From Gammaproteobacteria bacterium (GTDB taxonomy: Bacteria > Pseudomonadota > Gammaproteobacteria > HTCC5015), in the NCBI GenBank assembly GCA_016928055.1, contig JAFGLM010000034.1, positions 62,001 through 126,000 on the forward strand: a stretch of 64,000 nt of DNA. Direction: 5' to 3'. Both the position numbers and the translations under genes were made by a program. The notes below the pieces were generated by a model. The model had not been told where the DNA came from. It made no database searches and saw only the letters and a list, made by a program, of their open reading frames with translations. This document shows positions 1 through 11,638 of the stretch, piece after piece. Within the stretch, counting starts at the first letter, position 1; every line of letters begins with the position of its first letter.

Positions 1-361
1 CGCATCAGCCACGCGCAGCATGCCAACGCCATTTTTAAATAAATTACTCGAAGAAGCCATCATCCAGCATCAACCGCCGTTAGTGAACGGTCGTCGCGTT
101 AAACTTCGCTACGCACACCAGGGCGGCAAGAATCCGCCGATCATTGTTATTCACGGTAATCAGATAGATCGTCTGGGTGACGACTACAAACGTTATCTGG
201 CACATCATTTTCAGAAACGGCTAAAACTAAAAGGTACGCCGGTCAAAATCGAACTGAAATCAGGCGACAATCCCTATAAGGGCAAACGCAACAAACTGAC
301 ACCCAGTCAGGAAAAAAAACGCGCACGTATGTTGCGGTTTGTTAAAAAAGCAAAAAGGTAG
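1..361 (+). CDS. der: Ribosome-assembly GTPase Der (EngA), 3' end only
   Basis: This is the C-terminal part of the double-GTPase Der, which acts in maturation of the 50S ribosomal subunit. The reading frame is open from the window edge (first complete codon at base 2) and ends at 361. About 119 residues are visible, and both GTPase domains lie outside the window. What remains is the KH-like RNA-binding domain, with the family blocks [25 protein letters not shown] and DDYKRYL, then a Lys/Arg-rich tail. An internal ATG at 20 is not the real start, because the family sequence continues upstream of it (SATRS). Confidence 0.93.
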   Translation, partial: ASATRSMPTPFLNKLLEEAIIQHQPPLVNGRRVKLRYAHQGGKNPPIIVIHGNQIDRLGDDYKRYLAHHFQKRLKLKGTPVKIELKSGDNPYKGKRNKLTPSQEKKRARMLRFVKKAKR

Positions 362-367
362 CCACAG

Positions 368-656
368 AAAAAATAAAAGACTACCACGGAGATCACGGAG
401 GAAAAAAGGAGGACACGGAGAAAAGAACTTTATAGGTTAAAAGATAAGATCAGAAGACAGTGAACTTGACCCGATAAAACAGACACATTCATCCAAATAA
501 AAATCAATACGCTTGAGCACGAGAGCATAGAAGTAGTAAGTGACGAAATTCGCGGCCATTCGCGGTTACAACATTTGTTTTTTAATTTACAAATATGTTT
601 TTCCCCGTGTCCTTTGCTTTTTCTTAGTGTCCTTTGTGGTAATCTTTTTATTTTTT
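368..656. repeat. Imperfect long inverted-repeat element in the der-cysZ gap
   Basis: The 286-bp gap between der and cysZ holds no credible gene. Its two ends are imperfect inverted copies of each other. The left arm (about 374-425) contains CACGGAG three times within an A/G-rich run. The right arm (about 600-655) reads, on the minus strand, as ACCACAAAGGACAC...GGACACGGGG, also A/G-rich. The arms agree over roughly 50 bp and flank about 175 bp, which includes a short ATTCGCGGCCATTCGCGG direct repeat near 548-565. Similar ACCACGGAG/GACACGGAG strings are, from memory, dispersed intergenic repeats in many bacteria. Whether this one is multicopy in this genome cannot be judged here. Confidence 0.55.
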
Positions 657-1412
657 AATTTGCAGCGCCGATTCAGAAAACTCTTTCACCCACAGTTGTG
701 TTATACCGGCAACCGCCACCGGCATGGCTAAAAAATTCAGTATCGGAATCATGGTCATGATCATGATCACGCTGCCAAAGCCCAGCATAAGTCTGCGTTT
801 TTGTTTGGCGACGGCGCGTTGTTCATTGAATGTGAAACCATGATTGCCCATCGGGTAGTCCAGATATTCGAGTGCCAGCATCCATGCACCGAATATAAAC
901 CACATGATCGGTGTGAGCAGAGAGAGTGGTGGAAGGAAGATAAATACGATGCTAAGTATCACTAATGGAATAGCCCACGCAAGCAAATAGCCGAATTTTC
1001 TGAATTCTGAAATTACCGCACCGGATATGCCGCGCAGTGTTTCGATCAAGCGGCCGCTGGAAGGCGGCATGTTACCGGTTAGCTTTTCTTCCAGTTTTTC
1101 CGATAACAAACTATTGAAGGGCGAACCAATCAGATTGGCGACCACGGTAAAGGTATAAAACGCCACAATCAGCATTAATGCAGCAAACAACATCCACAGC
1201 AGCCAGCTTAACCAGTCCAACCAGTCCGGTAGCCACTCCACCAGCATGGCGATTCCGGCGCCGGCCTGACCAAAGGCCAGGTAAATACCCACAGTAAACA
1301 GCACAATATTAATCAGCAGGGGAATCAATACATAACGGCGTATGCCACGGGTTCGGGCCAGAGAAAGACCCGCCAGCGCGAACCGGGCACCTTTTACGAA
1401 ATCGTTGATCAT
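648..1412 (-). CDS. cysZ: CysZ-family sulfate permease (EI24 family)
   Basis: A 254-residue integral inner-membrane protein of the CysZ/EI24 family, which mediates sulfate uptake for cysteine synthesis. Family blocks visible are GIRRYVLIPLLINI near residue 25, a PDWLDWLSWLLW segment near 60, the SPFNSLLSEKLEEKLTG motif near 100, and LDYPMGNHGF followed by R near 185. Several long hydrophobic segments fit the membrane hairpins of the family. The length matches E. coli CysZ (about 253). It stands alone on the minus strand between der and ispG with no other cys gene beside it, so it probably has its own promoter. The stop lies inside the right arm of the adjacent inverted repeat. Confidence 0.88.
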   Translation of the reverse strand: MINDFVKGARFALAGLSLARTRGIRRYVLIPLLINIVLFTVGIYLAFGQAGAGIAMLVEWLPDWLDWLSWLLWMLFAALMLIVAFYTFTVVANLIGSPFNSLLSEKLEEKLTGNMPPSSGRLIETLRGISGAVISEFRKFGYLLAWAIPLVILSIVFIFLPPLSLLTPIMWFIFGAWMLALEYLDYPMGNHGFTFNEQRAVAKQKRRLMLGFGSVIMIMTMIPILNFLAMPVAVAGITQLWVKEFSESALQIKK

Positions 1413-1566
1413 GGGCTCTGCCTGGGTGTTTGTTTGTGAAGGACATTATAGCGGTTCGTGTTTGGCTTGCCACACATGTGAGCCGGGCTGAATTCCGTTA
1501 AAATAGCCGCCACTTTGGTGCTTCGTATGGGCGCTTTGTTTTGTATCTTAGCTACGCAGGTAAAAA

Positions 1567-2778
1567 ATGATTAACCGTAGTTCTCGTGTCGCAGTGCAGG
1601 TTGGTAATGTCACTATTGGGGGCGGCGCTCCGGTGGCTGTGCAATCGATGACCAATACCGATACTGCCGATGCGGTTCGAACGGCAGTACAGATCAGGGA
1701 ACTGGCGGACGCCGGTTCTGAGCTTGTTCGCATAACGGTTAATTCACCCGAAGCGGCCGCAGAAGTCCCGCGTATTCGAGAGCAGTTACAGAAAATGAAT
1801 TGTGCTGTGCCCTTGATCGGTGATTTTCATTTCAACGGCCACAAATTACTGAATCAGTTTCCGGCTTGTGCCGAAGCGCTGGACAAATACCGGATTAATC
1901 CGGGCAATGTCGGACGCGGTGATAAAAAAGATCCGCAGTTTGCCGCCTTGATTGAAGTGGCCTGCAAATACGACAAGCCGGTTCGTATCGGCGTCAATTG
2001 GGGCAGTCTGGACCCGGATGTTTTGGCCAAAATGCTGGATGAAAATGCCAAACGCGCGAAGCCAAAACCTTTAAATGAAATCATGCAACAGGCGGTGATC
2101 AGCTCGGCTCTGGACAGCGCGGCGAGAGCGGAACAACTGGGCCTGGCGCGCAACAAGATTATTTTGTCCTGCAAGACCAGTGCGGTGCAGGATTTAATAT
2201 CCGTTTATGAAGATCTGGCGGCACACTGTGATTACGCTTTGCATCTCGGCTTAACCGAAGCGGGAATGGGTTCCAAGGGTATTGTGGCGTCAACCGCGGC
2301 TTTGGCGGTCTTATTGCAGCAGGGCATCGGTGACACCATACGCATTTCCTTAACACCCGAGCCGGGTGGTGCGCGTACTCAGGAAGTAATTGTTGCACAG
2401 GAAATATTGCAGACTATGGGCTTGCGTGCTTTTACACCGATGGTGATCGCCTGTCCCGGTTGCGGTCGAACCACCAGCAGCTATTTTCAGCAACTGGCGC
2501 AGGATATTCAGTCTTATCTTCGTCTGCAGATGCCGGTCTGGCGACAACGTTATCACGGTGTCGAGGAGTTAAAGGTGGCGGTGATGGGTTGTGTGGTCAA
2601 TGGTCCGGGTGAAAGCAAATACGCAGATATTGGCATCAGTTTGCCGGGCACCGGTGAACGGCCTATTGCGCCGGTTTATATTGATGGCAAAAAAGACGTT
2701 ACGTTAAAAGGTGAGCATATTGCTGAAGAGTTTCAGCAGATTGTTGAGAAATATATAGCACGCCGTTACGGCCAGTAA
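1567..2778 (+). CDS. ispG: 4-hydroxy-3-methylbut-2-enyl diphosphate synthase IspG (GcpE)
   Basis: IspG is a [4Fe-4S] enzyme that reductively opens MEcPP to HMBPP in the MEP isoprenoid pathway. The 403-residue protein has the N-terminal TIM-barrel signature ([11 protein letters not shown] near residue 20) and the C-terminal cluster motif. The cluster ligands are Cys296 and Cys299 in CPGCGRTT and Cys342 in GCVVNGPGE. The ATG at 1567 follows a weak GCAGG site. The gene lies 23 bp upstream of a squalene synthase-like gene on the same strand, so an early isoprenoid step is linked to a late triterpenoid step. It is somewhat longer than E. coli IspG (372). Confidence 0.97.
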   Translation: MINRSSRVAVQVGNVTIGGGAPVAVQSMTNTDTADAVRTAVQIRELADAGSELVRITVNSPEAAAEVPRIREQLQKMNCAVPLIGDFHFNGHKLLNQFPACAEALDKYRINPGNVGRGDKKDPQFAALIEVACKYDKPVRIGVNWGSLDPDVLAKMLDENAKRAKPKPLNEIMQQAVISSALDSAARAEQLGLARNKIILSCKTSAVQDLISVYEDLAAHCDYALHLGLTEAGMGSKGIVASTAALAVLLQQGIGDTIRISLTPEPGGARTQEVIVAQEILQTMGLRAFTPMVIACPGCGRTTSSYFQQLAQDIQSYLRLQMPVWRQRYHGVEELKVAVMGCVVNGPGESKYADIGISLPGTGERPIAPVYIDGKKDVTLKGEHIAEEFQQIVEKYIARRYGQ

Positions 2779-2801
2779 TCCAACAGAACGCGCAGCTGCA
2801 C

Positions 2802-3881
2802 GTGAACGATAACGACCGGCAATTTCAATATGAGCTGTTAAAGGGCGTTGCCAGAACGTTTGCGTTGACCATTCCTCAACTACCGGCGGCGTTGTTGGAT
2901 GTAGTTGCGAATGCCTATCTACTATGCCGCATCGCCGATACGATAGAAGATGAATCTGCTATAGCAGCAATAGACAAATGTGCACTGGCAGAGCAATTTA
3001 TCGGGGTTGTGGCCGGCCACGCTGATGCGCACACCTTTGCGCAACGTTTTTCCGCACAGTTATCCACACAACGCTCCGCTGCGGAAAAAAAACTGATTCA
3101 GGAAACACCGCGGGTTATTGCGATCACACATTCATTTCATGCAAACCAGCAAGCCGCTTTAGTGCGCTGCGTCAGCATCATGAGCAAGGGTATGGCTTAT
3201 TACCAGGCCAATAGCAGTGCGGGTGGTCTGGATAACCTGCAACAACTCAATAATTACTGTTACCACGTTGCCGGGGTGGTGGGTGAAATGTTGACTGAGT
3301 TGTACTGCGAGTATTCGCCGGCCATGGCGAAACAAAAAAGCAGATTGATGAAATTGGCGGTTTCATTTGGACAGGGCTTGCAAATGACCAATATTCTGAA
3401 AGATATTCGGGAGGACTTCGAACGAGGTATTTGCTGGTTACCACGGGATCTGTTTAGACAATCAGGTTTCAATCTCGACCACTTACCCGATCGGCATCAG
3501 AGTATTAAATTTGCAAGCGGACTTAAACAACTGATTGTTACAGGCCGGTCGCACCTGCAGAACGCTGCCGACTATATTGCTCTGATCCCCTGTGAAGAAT
3601 CCGGTTTACGAAAGTTTTGTTTGTGGTCGGTTGGTATGGCCTTGCTGACACTGAAAAATATTTATCGTAAGCCCAGATTTGCATCCGCATCGCAGATCAA
3701 GATCGGTAAGCTTCGCCTGTTGTCGGTTATTGCGATAACTCAACTGGTTCATCGAAACAACTGGATGACCAGCATGGCCCTAAAGTTCTGGAGTCGGGCG
3801 TTGCCGCCAAGCCAATCCGTGGCGACCGACACCTCGCATCAGGATATCGAGAGCTGGTTTAATCAATACAAAGCCCGATAA
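2802..3881 (+). CDS. Squalene/phytoene synthase family protein, probably squalene synthase
   Basis: A trans-isoprenyl diphosphate synthase, head-to-head type, of 359 residues. Both Asp-rich Mg-diphosphate motifs are present: DTIED at 46-50 and NILKDIRED at 197-205. The YCYHVAGVVGE block at 152-162 resembles the ERG9-type squalene synthase motif (VAGxVGE) more than phytoene synthases, so farnesyl diphosphate to squalene is the preferred reaction. This is an inference from motif similarity. Translation starts at GTG 2802, 23 bp after ispG. The neighbour downstream resembles the hopanoid nucleosidase HpnG, which supports a hopanoid role. No squalene-hopene cyclase is in the window. A carotenoid-type condensing activity cannot be excluded. 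Confidence 0.85.
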   Translation: MNDNDRQFQYELLKGVARTFALTIPQLPAALLDVVANAYLLCRIADTIEDESAIAAIDKCALAEQFIGVVAGHADAHTFAQRFSAQLSTQRSAAEKKLIQETPRVIAITHSFHANQQAALVRCVSIMSKGMAYYQANSSAGGLDNLQQLNNYCYHVAGVVGEMLTELYCEYSPAMAKQKSRLMKLAVSFGQGLQMTNILKDIREDFERGICWLPRDLFRQSGFNLDHLPDRHQSIKFASGLKQLIVTGRSHLQNAADYIALIPCEESGLRKFCLWSVGMALLTLKNIYRKPRFASASQIKIGKLRLLSVIAITQLVHRNNWMTSMALKFWSRALPPSQSVATDTSHQDIESWFNQYKAR

Positions 3882-4008
3882 GATTCAGGGATTTCCAAAG
3901 ACTCACTATCTCAAGTATCATGCCCGATCCAAATTGTTTACCCGAGGGATGACGTGCGATAGCCATCGCGTTTTAGCCGATGATAAACAGCAACTTATTC
4001 CATTCAGC

Positions 4009-4743
4009 ATGATCCTGGGAATCGTATGCGCCTCCGCGTATGAGGCCAAACCGTTGATTCACCGCAATACGGTGAGTGGCAAGATTTATTCAGTCGGTCC
4101 GACCAGCTTTCTCGCGGTTTCCGGGTCCGGTGCGGCCAATGCGACTCAGGCGGCTGAGGTATTGCTCAGCAAAGGCGCTGAAGCGCTGATGAGCTGGGGT
4201 TTGGCTGCCGGCTTGAAACCGGGTTTGCTGGCCGGTGATGTTGTGCTGGCGGAAGAATTGCTCGTTGATTGCGTCAGTTTTCCGGTCAGCCGTAGTTGGC
4301 GCAAGGCCTTGAGAAAACGGCTGGCTGATTTTACCCGTGTCTACGATGGACCTTTGCTGCAGAATGATAGCCTGCTGACCAGGCCTACTGATAAGCAGTT
4401 ACTCTATGACAGCTGTGCCGCGATCGCGGCGGATCGGGAGAGCGCAGCCGTGGCCGAAATCGCGAAAAAAGCCAGGGTGCCCTTTATGGCACTGAAAGTG
4501 ATTGCCGATTCAGCTCAGTTGCGGATACCGGCTGTCCTGGCCACAAGCCTGGCGGAAAATGCGGACCTGAATTTCTGTCATATTTTTGCCGGGGTTGGGC
4601 CGCGCTTATGGCAGTGGCCGGCTACGCTTAGGCTGACTCGAAGTTCCTGGCTAGGGCGGGAGAAACTCCAGTATATTGCGGACAAGCTGGATCGAGATCT
4701 GGGACCACCGGTGGCTGCTGCACGGGTCTCGGTGGCGTCCTAG
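4009..4743 (+). CDS. hpnG: Phosphorylase-superfamily protein, hopanoid-associated HpnG-like
   Basis: A nucleoside phosphorylase-fold protein resembling HpnG, which removes adenine from adenosylhopane to give the ribosyl/phosphoribosyl hopane side chain. Visible are the N-terminal [10 protein letters not shown] strand, a VSGSGAANA phosphate/glycine loop, the SWGLAAGL motif and an [12 protein letters not shown] segment with the expected acidic residue. The ATG at 4009 matches where family members begin. In-frame upstream starts exist (TTG 3934, ATG 3949), but none has a well-spaced ribosome site, so the start is uncertain. The gene follows the squalene synthase-like gene, consistent with hopanoid synthesis. 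Its last 4 bp overlap convergent queF. Confidence 0.75.
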   Translation: MILGIVCASAYEAKPLIHRNTVSGKIYSVGPTSFLAVSGSGAANATQAAEVLLSKGAEALMSWGLAAGLKPGLLAGDVVLAEELLVDCVSFPVSRSWRKALRKRLADFTRVYDGPLLQNDSLLTRPTDKQLLYDSCAAIAADRESAAVAEIAKKARVPFMALKVIADSAQLRIPAVLATSLAENADLNFCHIFAGVGPRLWQWPATLRLTRSSWLGREKLQYIADKLDRDLGPPVAAARVSVAS

Positions 4744-5129
4744 GGCAGCGAAACCGGGTCGGCCGGTTGCCAGCCCTGGGCACGATGTTCGGCCACGACT
4801 GTGGTATAAAGTCCGCCACGCACATTAAATTCGGCAGTCAGACGCATAAATCGAGGTAGGCATACCTTCACCAGGTCGGCCAGAATCTCGTTGGTCACGG
4901 CTTCGTGGAAAGCACCCTGATCACGGAATGACCAGATGTAGAGCTTAAGTGATTTAAGTTCGATGCAGGATTTGTCCGGCACATACTCGAGTGTCAGGTT
5001 GGCGAAATCCGGCTGCCCGGTTTTCGGGCATAAACAGGTAAACTCCGGTATCTCAATTCGGATGCTATAATCGCCGACTTGCCGGGGATTGTCGAAGGTT
5101 TCCAAATTTTTGCTGGGTTGCGTGGACAT
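4740..5129 (-). CDS. queF: NADPH-dependent 7-cyano-7-deazaguanine reductase QueF (short form)
   Basis: QueF reduces preQ0 to preQ1, the last free-base step before queuosine insertion into tRNA. At 129 residues this is the unimodular (B. subtilis-like) form, not the 280-residue bimodular E. coli form. The thioimide-forming Cys34 lies in [13 protein letters not shown], with the general acid Asp41 just after. The nucleobase-binding His75 and Glu76 are in QGAFHE, and ELKSLKLY (57-64) is the NADPH-binding QueF motif. It converges on the hpnG-like gene with a 4-bp tail overlap and is divergent from smc across about 66 bp. Confidence 0.96.
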   Translation of the reverse strand: MSTQPSKNLETFDNPRQVGDYSIRIEIPEFTCLCPKTGQPDFANLTLEYVPDKSCIELKSLKLYIWSFRDQGAFHEAVTNEILADLVKVCLPRFMRLTAEFNVRGGLYTTVVAEHRAQGWQPADPVSLP

Positions 5130-5195
5130 AATATCGTTCCGCCTGAAAGCGGCCCATTATAGAGAAAAAATACTGAGAAAAGAGCTACTGTTCGT

Positions 5196-8100
5196 ATGCG
5201 TTTAAGCCAGATTAAATTGGCCGGGTTCAAATCCTTTGTCGACCCGACCACCATCAGTTTTCCCACCGATCGTACCGGTGTCATCGGACCGAATGGCTGT
5301 GGCAAATCCAATGTAATCGATGCCGTACGCTGGGTAATGGGCGAAAGCTCTGCCAAGCAACTGCGCGGCGAGTCGATGGACGACGTGATCTTTAACGGCT
5401 CATCGTCACGGCCTGCCGTCAGTCGCGCCTCAATCGACCTGATATTTGACAACTCCGATCACAGCCTTGGCGGGCAATACGCCAATTACAATGAGATTGC
5501 CATCCGCCGTGATGTGACCCGTGAAGGTCAATCCAATTATTTTCTGAATGGCACACGATGCCGACGCCGTGATATCGCCGATATTTTTCTCGGCACCGGA
5601 TTGGGACCGCGCAGCTATGCCATCATCGAGCAGGGGATGATCTCGCGCATTATCGAAGCCAAACCGGAAGAACTGCGCATCTATCTGGAAGAAGCGGCCG
5701 GCATCAGCAAATACAAAGAACGCCGTCGTGAAACCGAAAATCGTATACGCCACACACGCGAAAATCTTGATCGTCTGGACGATTTGCGTGATGAGGTGGA
5801 AAAGCAACTGAATCACCTGAAGCGTCAGGCATCGGCAGCAGAACGTTATAAAAAATATAAATCCAAAGAACGTCGTTTAAAAGCTGAGTTACTGGCTCTA
5901 CGCTGGCGGGAAATGGACAAGCAGGTGCGTGTAAATCAGGTTGGTCTTGATGAGCAGCAAACCAGAGTGGAAGCTGTTGTCGCCGAGCAACGCGCCATCG
6001 AGTTAAAAATTGAACAGCAACGCGAGGCGCATAACGAAGCGAATGATCAATTTAACGCTGTGCAGGCCGAGTACTACCGGGTTGGTTCGGATATTTCCCG
6101 CATTGAGCAAACGATTCAACATTATCGTGATACTCATGCACGGCAGACTGAAGACCTTCAGCAGGTACGTGATGCCTGGCAGGAATTGCAGCAGCATGTT
6201 GAAAATGACCGCGCCAAATTAGAAAACGTCACCCAATCCATTGCTGACAAACAACCGTTGCTGGAATCGCTGCATAAAAATCAGCAGGATTCTTCGACGC
6301 GACTGGCCGAAGCGGAGAAGGCGATGTTTGCCTGGCAGCAGACCTGGGAAGGTTTTAATCGCCAGCAGGCCGATTCCGAACAATCTGTGCAGGTTGAACA
6401 AACGCGCCTTGAGCAACTCGCTGAACATCTACAACGTCTGCAATTGCGCTTACAGAAGCTGCGCGAGGAACAGCAGACCTTATCAACCAGCGATCTGGAA
6501 ACTGAACGCGAACATTTATTACAAACAGAAGGACAGCATAGCAAGCTGCTTGCGAAGCAACAGCAGCAGTTGGATGAGACAGGTCAGAGTTTACGCAACA
6601 TTCGTACACATATTGATGAGTTGGGCGGTCAAATGGATGTCGCACGCAACCAGGCGCAGGAATTACGCGGCAAACTGGTTTCACTGGAAGCATTGCAGCA
6701 GGCAGCATTAGGTAAAGACAAGCAAGCCGTTGTGCAATGGCTGGAAAAACGTGGCTTGACCAAACAACCCCGATTAGCGGAATCATTGCAGGTTGAAAAC
6801 GACTGGGAACGCGCAGTTGAGACTGTACTGGGAGATTCGCTGGAAGCGGTTTGCGTAAATGAGTTGGGTAATCTGGCGGACGTTATAAGTGATCTGACCG
6901 AAGGCGGCCTGATGCTGGTTGAACGTGGTGAACCGGCTGGTGGCTCGGGCGGCGGCGACCGTCTGTCTGATAAAGTACAATCTGATCTGGCCATTGATCG
7001 TTTACTGACAGGTGTGCGTACTTGCGCCAGTGTGTCGCAGGCGCTGGCACTGCGTGCCAATCTTGCTGCCGGTGAATCGGTGATTACACGCGAAGGTTTA
7101 TGGTTTGGACCGAACTGGTTGCGTGTGGCGCGGCCCGCAGCCGGCCAGGAAAGCGTGCTAACACGTGAGCAACAGATCAAAGATACGCGTCGCCAATTGG
7201 AACAGACACAACAAAGAATCAGCAAGTTAGAGTCTGAGCTGGAAACCGCCAAGCAGTCGCTGTCGCGGGAAGAGCAGCAGCGCGATGCTCTGCAGAGCGA
7301 GCGCCAGCAAAGCAATGATCAGTTGGCTGAAGTTAAAGCAAAACTGAATGGTATTTCTGTTCAACTTGAGCAGGTACAAAAAAGGCGCACCGAGCTTAAT
7401 GTCGAATTGAATGATATCGAGCAACAGATTCAACGCGACCAGGCAGCACAATCACAAAGTCAGAAAACGTTGTCCGTCGCACAGCATGCCGTAGGTCAAC
7501 ACAGCCAGACACGCGAACAATTTCAAAAACAACGCGAACAACTCAATCAGGCTTTGCAGGATGCACGTGAACACGCTCAAAAAGACAAAGATACACTGCA
7601 TGAAATTGCCTTAAGCCTGGAATCGATGCGGTCGACGAAAAGCTCAACCGACGAGAATTTAGCCCGCCTGCAACAACAACTGCAGCATTTGCAAAAACGC
7701 CGCGATGAACTGGAAGCCGCATTAGCTGAAGGCGATGCACCGGTTAAGGAAATGGCAGCCGAGCTGGCATTATTACTTGAAAAACGTGTCGATATTGAAA
7801 AGCGACTGACTGATGTAAGAAAGCAGGTTGAAAGTATCGAAGAAACCATTCGGCAACACGAAGCAGGACGAGTCGAGCAGGAACAAAAAGTACAGGAGTT
7901 GCGTTCAGAGCTGGAACAGGGTCGTTTGGCTGCGCAGGAGGCGCGGGTTCGTTGCCAGACTATCAACGAGCAATTGCAGGAAACCGATTATGAGCGTGAG
8001 CAATTGTTTGCGGAAATGCCTGAAGAGGCCGGCATTGAAAGCTGGCATGAACAGGTTGAAAAACTGGAACAACGCATTGATCGTATGGGGCCGATCAACC

Positions 8101-8699
8101 TGGCAGCCATCGATGAGCATCGTGAACAGGCCGAGCGCAAAGAATATCTGGACCGACAGAACAGTGACTTAACCGAAGCGCTTGCAACATTGGAAAGTGC
8201 TATTGCCAAGATCGATAAGGAGACTCGCTCGCGTTTCAAAGAGATATTTGAACGCGTCAATTCATCATTGCATGATATGTTTCCACGTTTGTTCGGCGGC
8301 GGTGAGGCACATATGGAAATGACCGGTAACGATTTACTCAGTACCGGCGTTGCCATTATGGCGCGCCCCCCCGGCAAACGAATTTCCAATATCCATTTAC
8401 TCTCAGGTGGTGAAAAAGCCCTGACCGCGGTGGCCATGGTGTTTGCTATTTTTCAGCTTAATCCGGCACCGTTTTGTTTGCTCGACGAAGTTGATGCACC
8501 GTTGGATGAAGCGAATGTCGAACGTTTTAATGACCTGGTTAAGGAAATGTCGGATAAAGTGCAGTTTATCTGTATTACCCATAATAAAACGACAATGGAA
8601 ATGGTGGATCAGCTGATCGGGGTTACCATGCGTGAAGCGGGTGTATCGCGTATAGTTGCAGTGGATGTTGAGGAAGCCATTAAGATGGCTACCGCATAA
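5196..8699 (+). CDS. smc: Chromosome segregation protein SMC
   Basis: A 1167-residue structural-maintenance-of-chromosomes ATPase that condenses and organises DNA together with ScpA/ScpB. Walker A is GPNGCGKSN at 31-39. Two long Gln/Glu/Lys-rich coiled-coil arms span about 170-500 and 660-1000. The globular hinge lies between them (about 505-650, with LEKRGLTKQPRLAESL). The ABC signature LLSGGEKALTA is near 1068 and the Walker B FCLLDEVDAPLDEANV near 1093. The length is usual for the family. It heads a smc-zipA-ligA set, an arrangement typical of gammaproteobacteria that carry SMC rather than MukB. Several long antisense frames inside it are coiled-coil codon artefacts. Confidence 0.98.
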   Translation: MRLSQIKLAGFKSFVDPTTISFPTDRTGVIGPNGCGKSNVIDAVRWVMGESSAKQLRGESMDDVIFNGSSSRPAVSRASIDLIFDNSDHSLGGQYANYNEIAIRRDVTREGQSNYFLNGTRCRRRDIADIFLGTGLGPRSYAIIEQGMISRIIEAKPEELRIYLEEAAGISKYKERRRETENRIRHTRENLDRLDDLRDEVEKQLNHLKRQASAAERYKKYKSKERRLKAELLALRWREMDKQVRVNQVGLDEQQTRVEAVVAEQRAIELKIEQQREAHNEANDQFNAVQAEYYRVGSDISRIEQTIQHYRDTHARQTEDLQQVRDAWQELQQHVENDRAKLENVTQSIADKQPLLESLHKNQQDSSTRLAEAEKAMFAWQQTWEGFNRQQADSEQSVQVEQTRLEQLAEHLQRLQLRLQKLREEQQTLSTSDLETEREHLLQTEGQHSKLLAKQQQQLDETGQSLRNIRTHIDELGGQMDVARNQAQELRGKLVSLEALQQAALGKDKQAVVQWLEKRGLTKQPRLAESLQVENDWERAVETVLGDSLEAVCVNELGNLADVISDLTEGGLMLVERGEPAGGSGGGDRLSDKVQSDLAIDRLLTGVRTCASVSQALALRANLAAGESVITREGLWFGPNWLRVARPAAGQESVLTREQQIKDTRRQLEQTQQRISKLESELETAKQSLSREEQQRDALQSERQQSNDQLAEVKAKLNGISVQLEQVQKRRTELNVELNDIEQQIQRDQAAQSQSQKTLSVAQHAVGQHSQTREQFQKQREQLNQALQDAREHAQKDKDTLHEIALSLESMRSTKSSTDENLARLQQQLQHLQKRRDELEAALAEGDAPVKEMAAELALLLEKRVDIEKRLTDVRKQVESIEETIRQHEAGRVEQEQKVQELRSELEQGRLAAQEARVRCQTINEQLQETDYEREQLFAEMPEEAGIESWHEQVEKLEQRIDRMGPINLAAIDEHREQAERKEYLDRQNSDLTEALATLESAIAKIDKETRSRFKEIFERVNSSLHDMFPRLFGGGEAHMEMTGNDLLSTGVAIMARPPGKRISNIHLLSGGEKALTAVAMVFAIFQLNPAPFCLLDEVDAPLDEANVERFNDLVKEMSDKVQFICITHNKTTMEMVDQLIGVTMREAGVSRIVAVDVEEAIKMATA

Positions 8700-8744
8700 C
8701 GGCAGAATCTTTATCATCTGATGCTTGTATAACAGGTAATTGAT

Positions 8745-9473
8745 ATGAGCGCATTGAGATGGACGTTGCTGGTTTTGGGTGTGGCGATCATTGCTGCAAT
8801 CTATTTTGTCGGGCGGCGTAAAGAGCAACAGGAATCCAGTATCCGTCGCGAGCCGGCACTGGGTCATCGCGATAGTATTCCTGCACAGACCAATCTACTG
8901 GAACCGGATGATGGTTTTGTAGAAAGCGAAGCCGATCCGGAATTAATCGATTTTGACGATTTAATTGCGCGCGGACTGGAAACTGAAGTCGCCAATTTTC
9001 GACCGAAAAAACCACCTGTTTCACAAACCTCAACTCGTCATCAGGAAAACAAAAACGGCACTATGTTGCTGGATCAGGAACTGGTGGTGTTGAATCTGTT
9101 TTCGGCAACCGATCAGGGCTTTGATGGTGCTGAATTGTATGCTGCCTTTCACAATGCGGGTTTCAGTTGGAAGAATGATCAGTTATTTCACTGCCAGAGA
9201 TTGAAGGGCGAGTATCTGGCGTTGAATGCGCTTAAGCCGGGTACCTTTCCGCAAGAGCCTGTAGAGTTCAATACCCGGGCTGTCGCGCTTATATTACAGC
9301 TGTCCAGTGTTAAAAAACCGGTAGATGCCTTTGATGAGTTTTTAATGCTGGCCAGACAATTACAACAGGACCTGGAGGCGCGTCTTTGCGATGGTCAGCG
9401 AAGTTCGCTGACCAAACAAACTATTGCCTATTTGCACGACGAAGTTCAGCAATACCAGTTTAAGCATCGATAA
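8745..9473 (+). CDS. zipA: Cell division protein ZipA
   Basis: ZipA is a bitopic inner-membrane protein that tethers FtsZ to the membrane during septation. The 242-residue product has an N-terminal transmembrane helix (about residues 4-22) followed by a basic RRK stop. A short variable, acidic linker spans about 30-100. The C-terminal FtsZ-binding domain starts near 105 and includes LDQELVVLNLFSA and LSSVKKPVDAFDEFLMLARQL. The linker is shorter than in E. coli ZipA (328 residues). It sits 45 bp after smc and 3 bp before ligA, the usual gammaproteobacterial order. Confidence 0.95.
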   Translation: MSALRWTLLVLGVAIIAAIYFVGRRKEQQESSIRREPALGHRDSIPAQTNLLEPDDGFVESEADPELIDFDDLIARGLETEVANFRPKKPPVSQTSTRHQENKNGTMLLDQELVVLNLFSATDQGFDGAELYAAFHNAGFSWKNDQLFHCQRLKGEYLALNALKPGTFPQEPVEFNTRAVALILQLSSVKKPVDAFDEFLMLARQLQQDLEARLCDGQRSSLTKQTIAYLHDEVQQYQFKHR

Positions 9474-11501
<2,028 letters not shown>

Positions 11502-11638
11502 ACTTTGTTACCTGTGCGACAGTATTCCGGGCAAAAAAATCACGGTGTCACAGGTAAAATCAAGCTGAATCCATATTTCGCCGGCCGGCGTCTAATTAGC
11601 AGACCAGCATTGTTTCGCTTCTTAGGAGATAGATTGTT

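Noticed and set aside
384..420. Repeated CACGGAG units considered as a CRISPR array
   Set aside because: Only three short, irregularly spaced copies with no unique spacers; better described as one arm of an inverted repeat.
540..731. 63-codon plus-strand frame in the der-cysZ gap
   Set aside because: It crosses the inverted-repeat arm, runs antisense into cysZ, has no ribosome site and matches no family.
1854..2174. Antisense frame within ispG
   Set aside because: Shadow of a clearly conserved gene on the other strand.
6629..7315. 228-codon antisense frame inside smc
   Set aside because: Low-complexity Ser/Arg/Cys-rich translation of the coiled-coil codons of smc; no start signals and no family.
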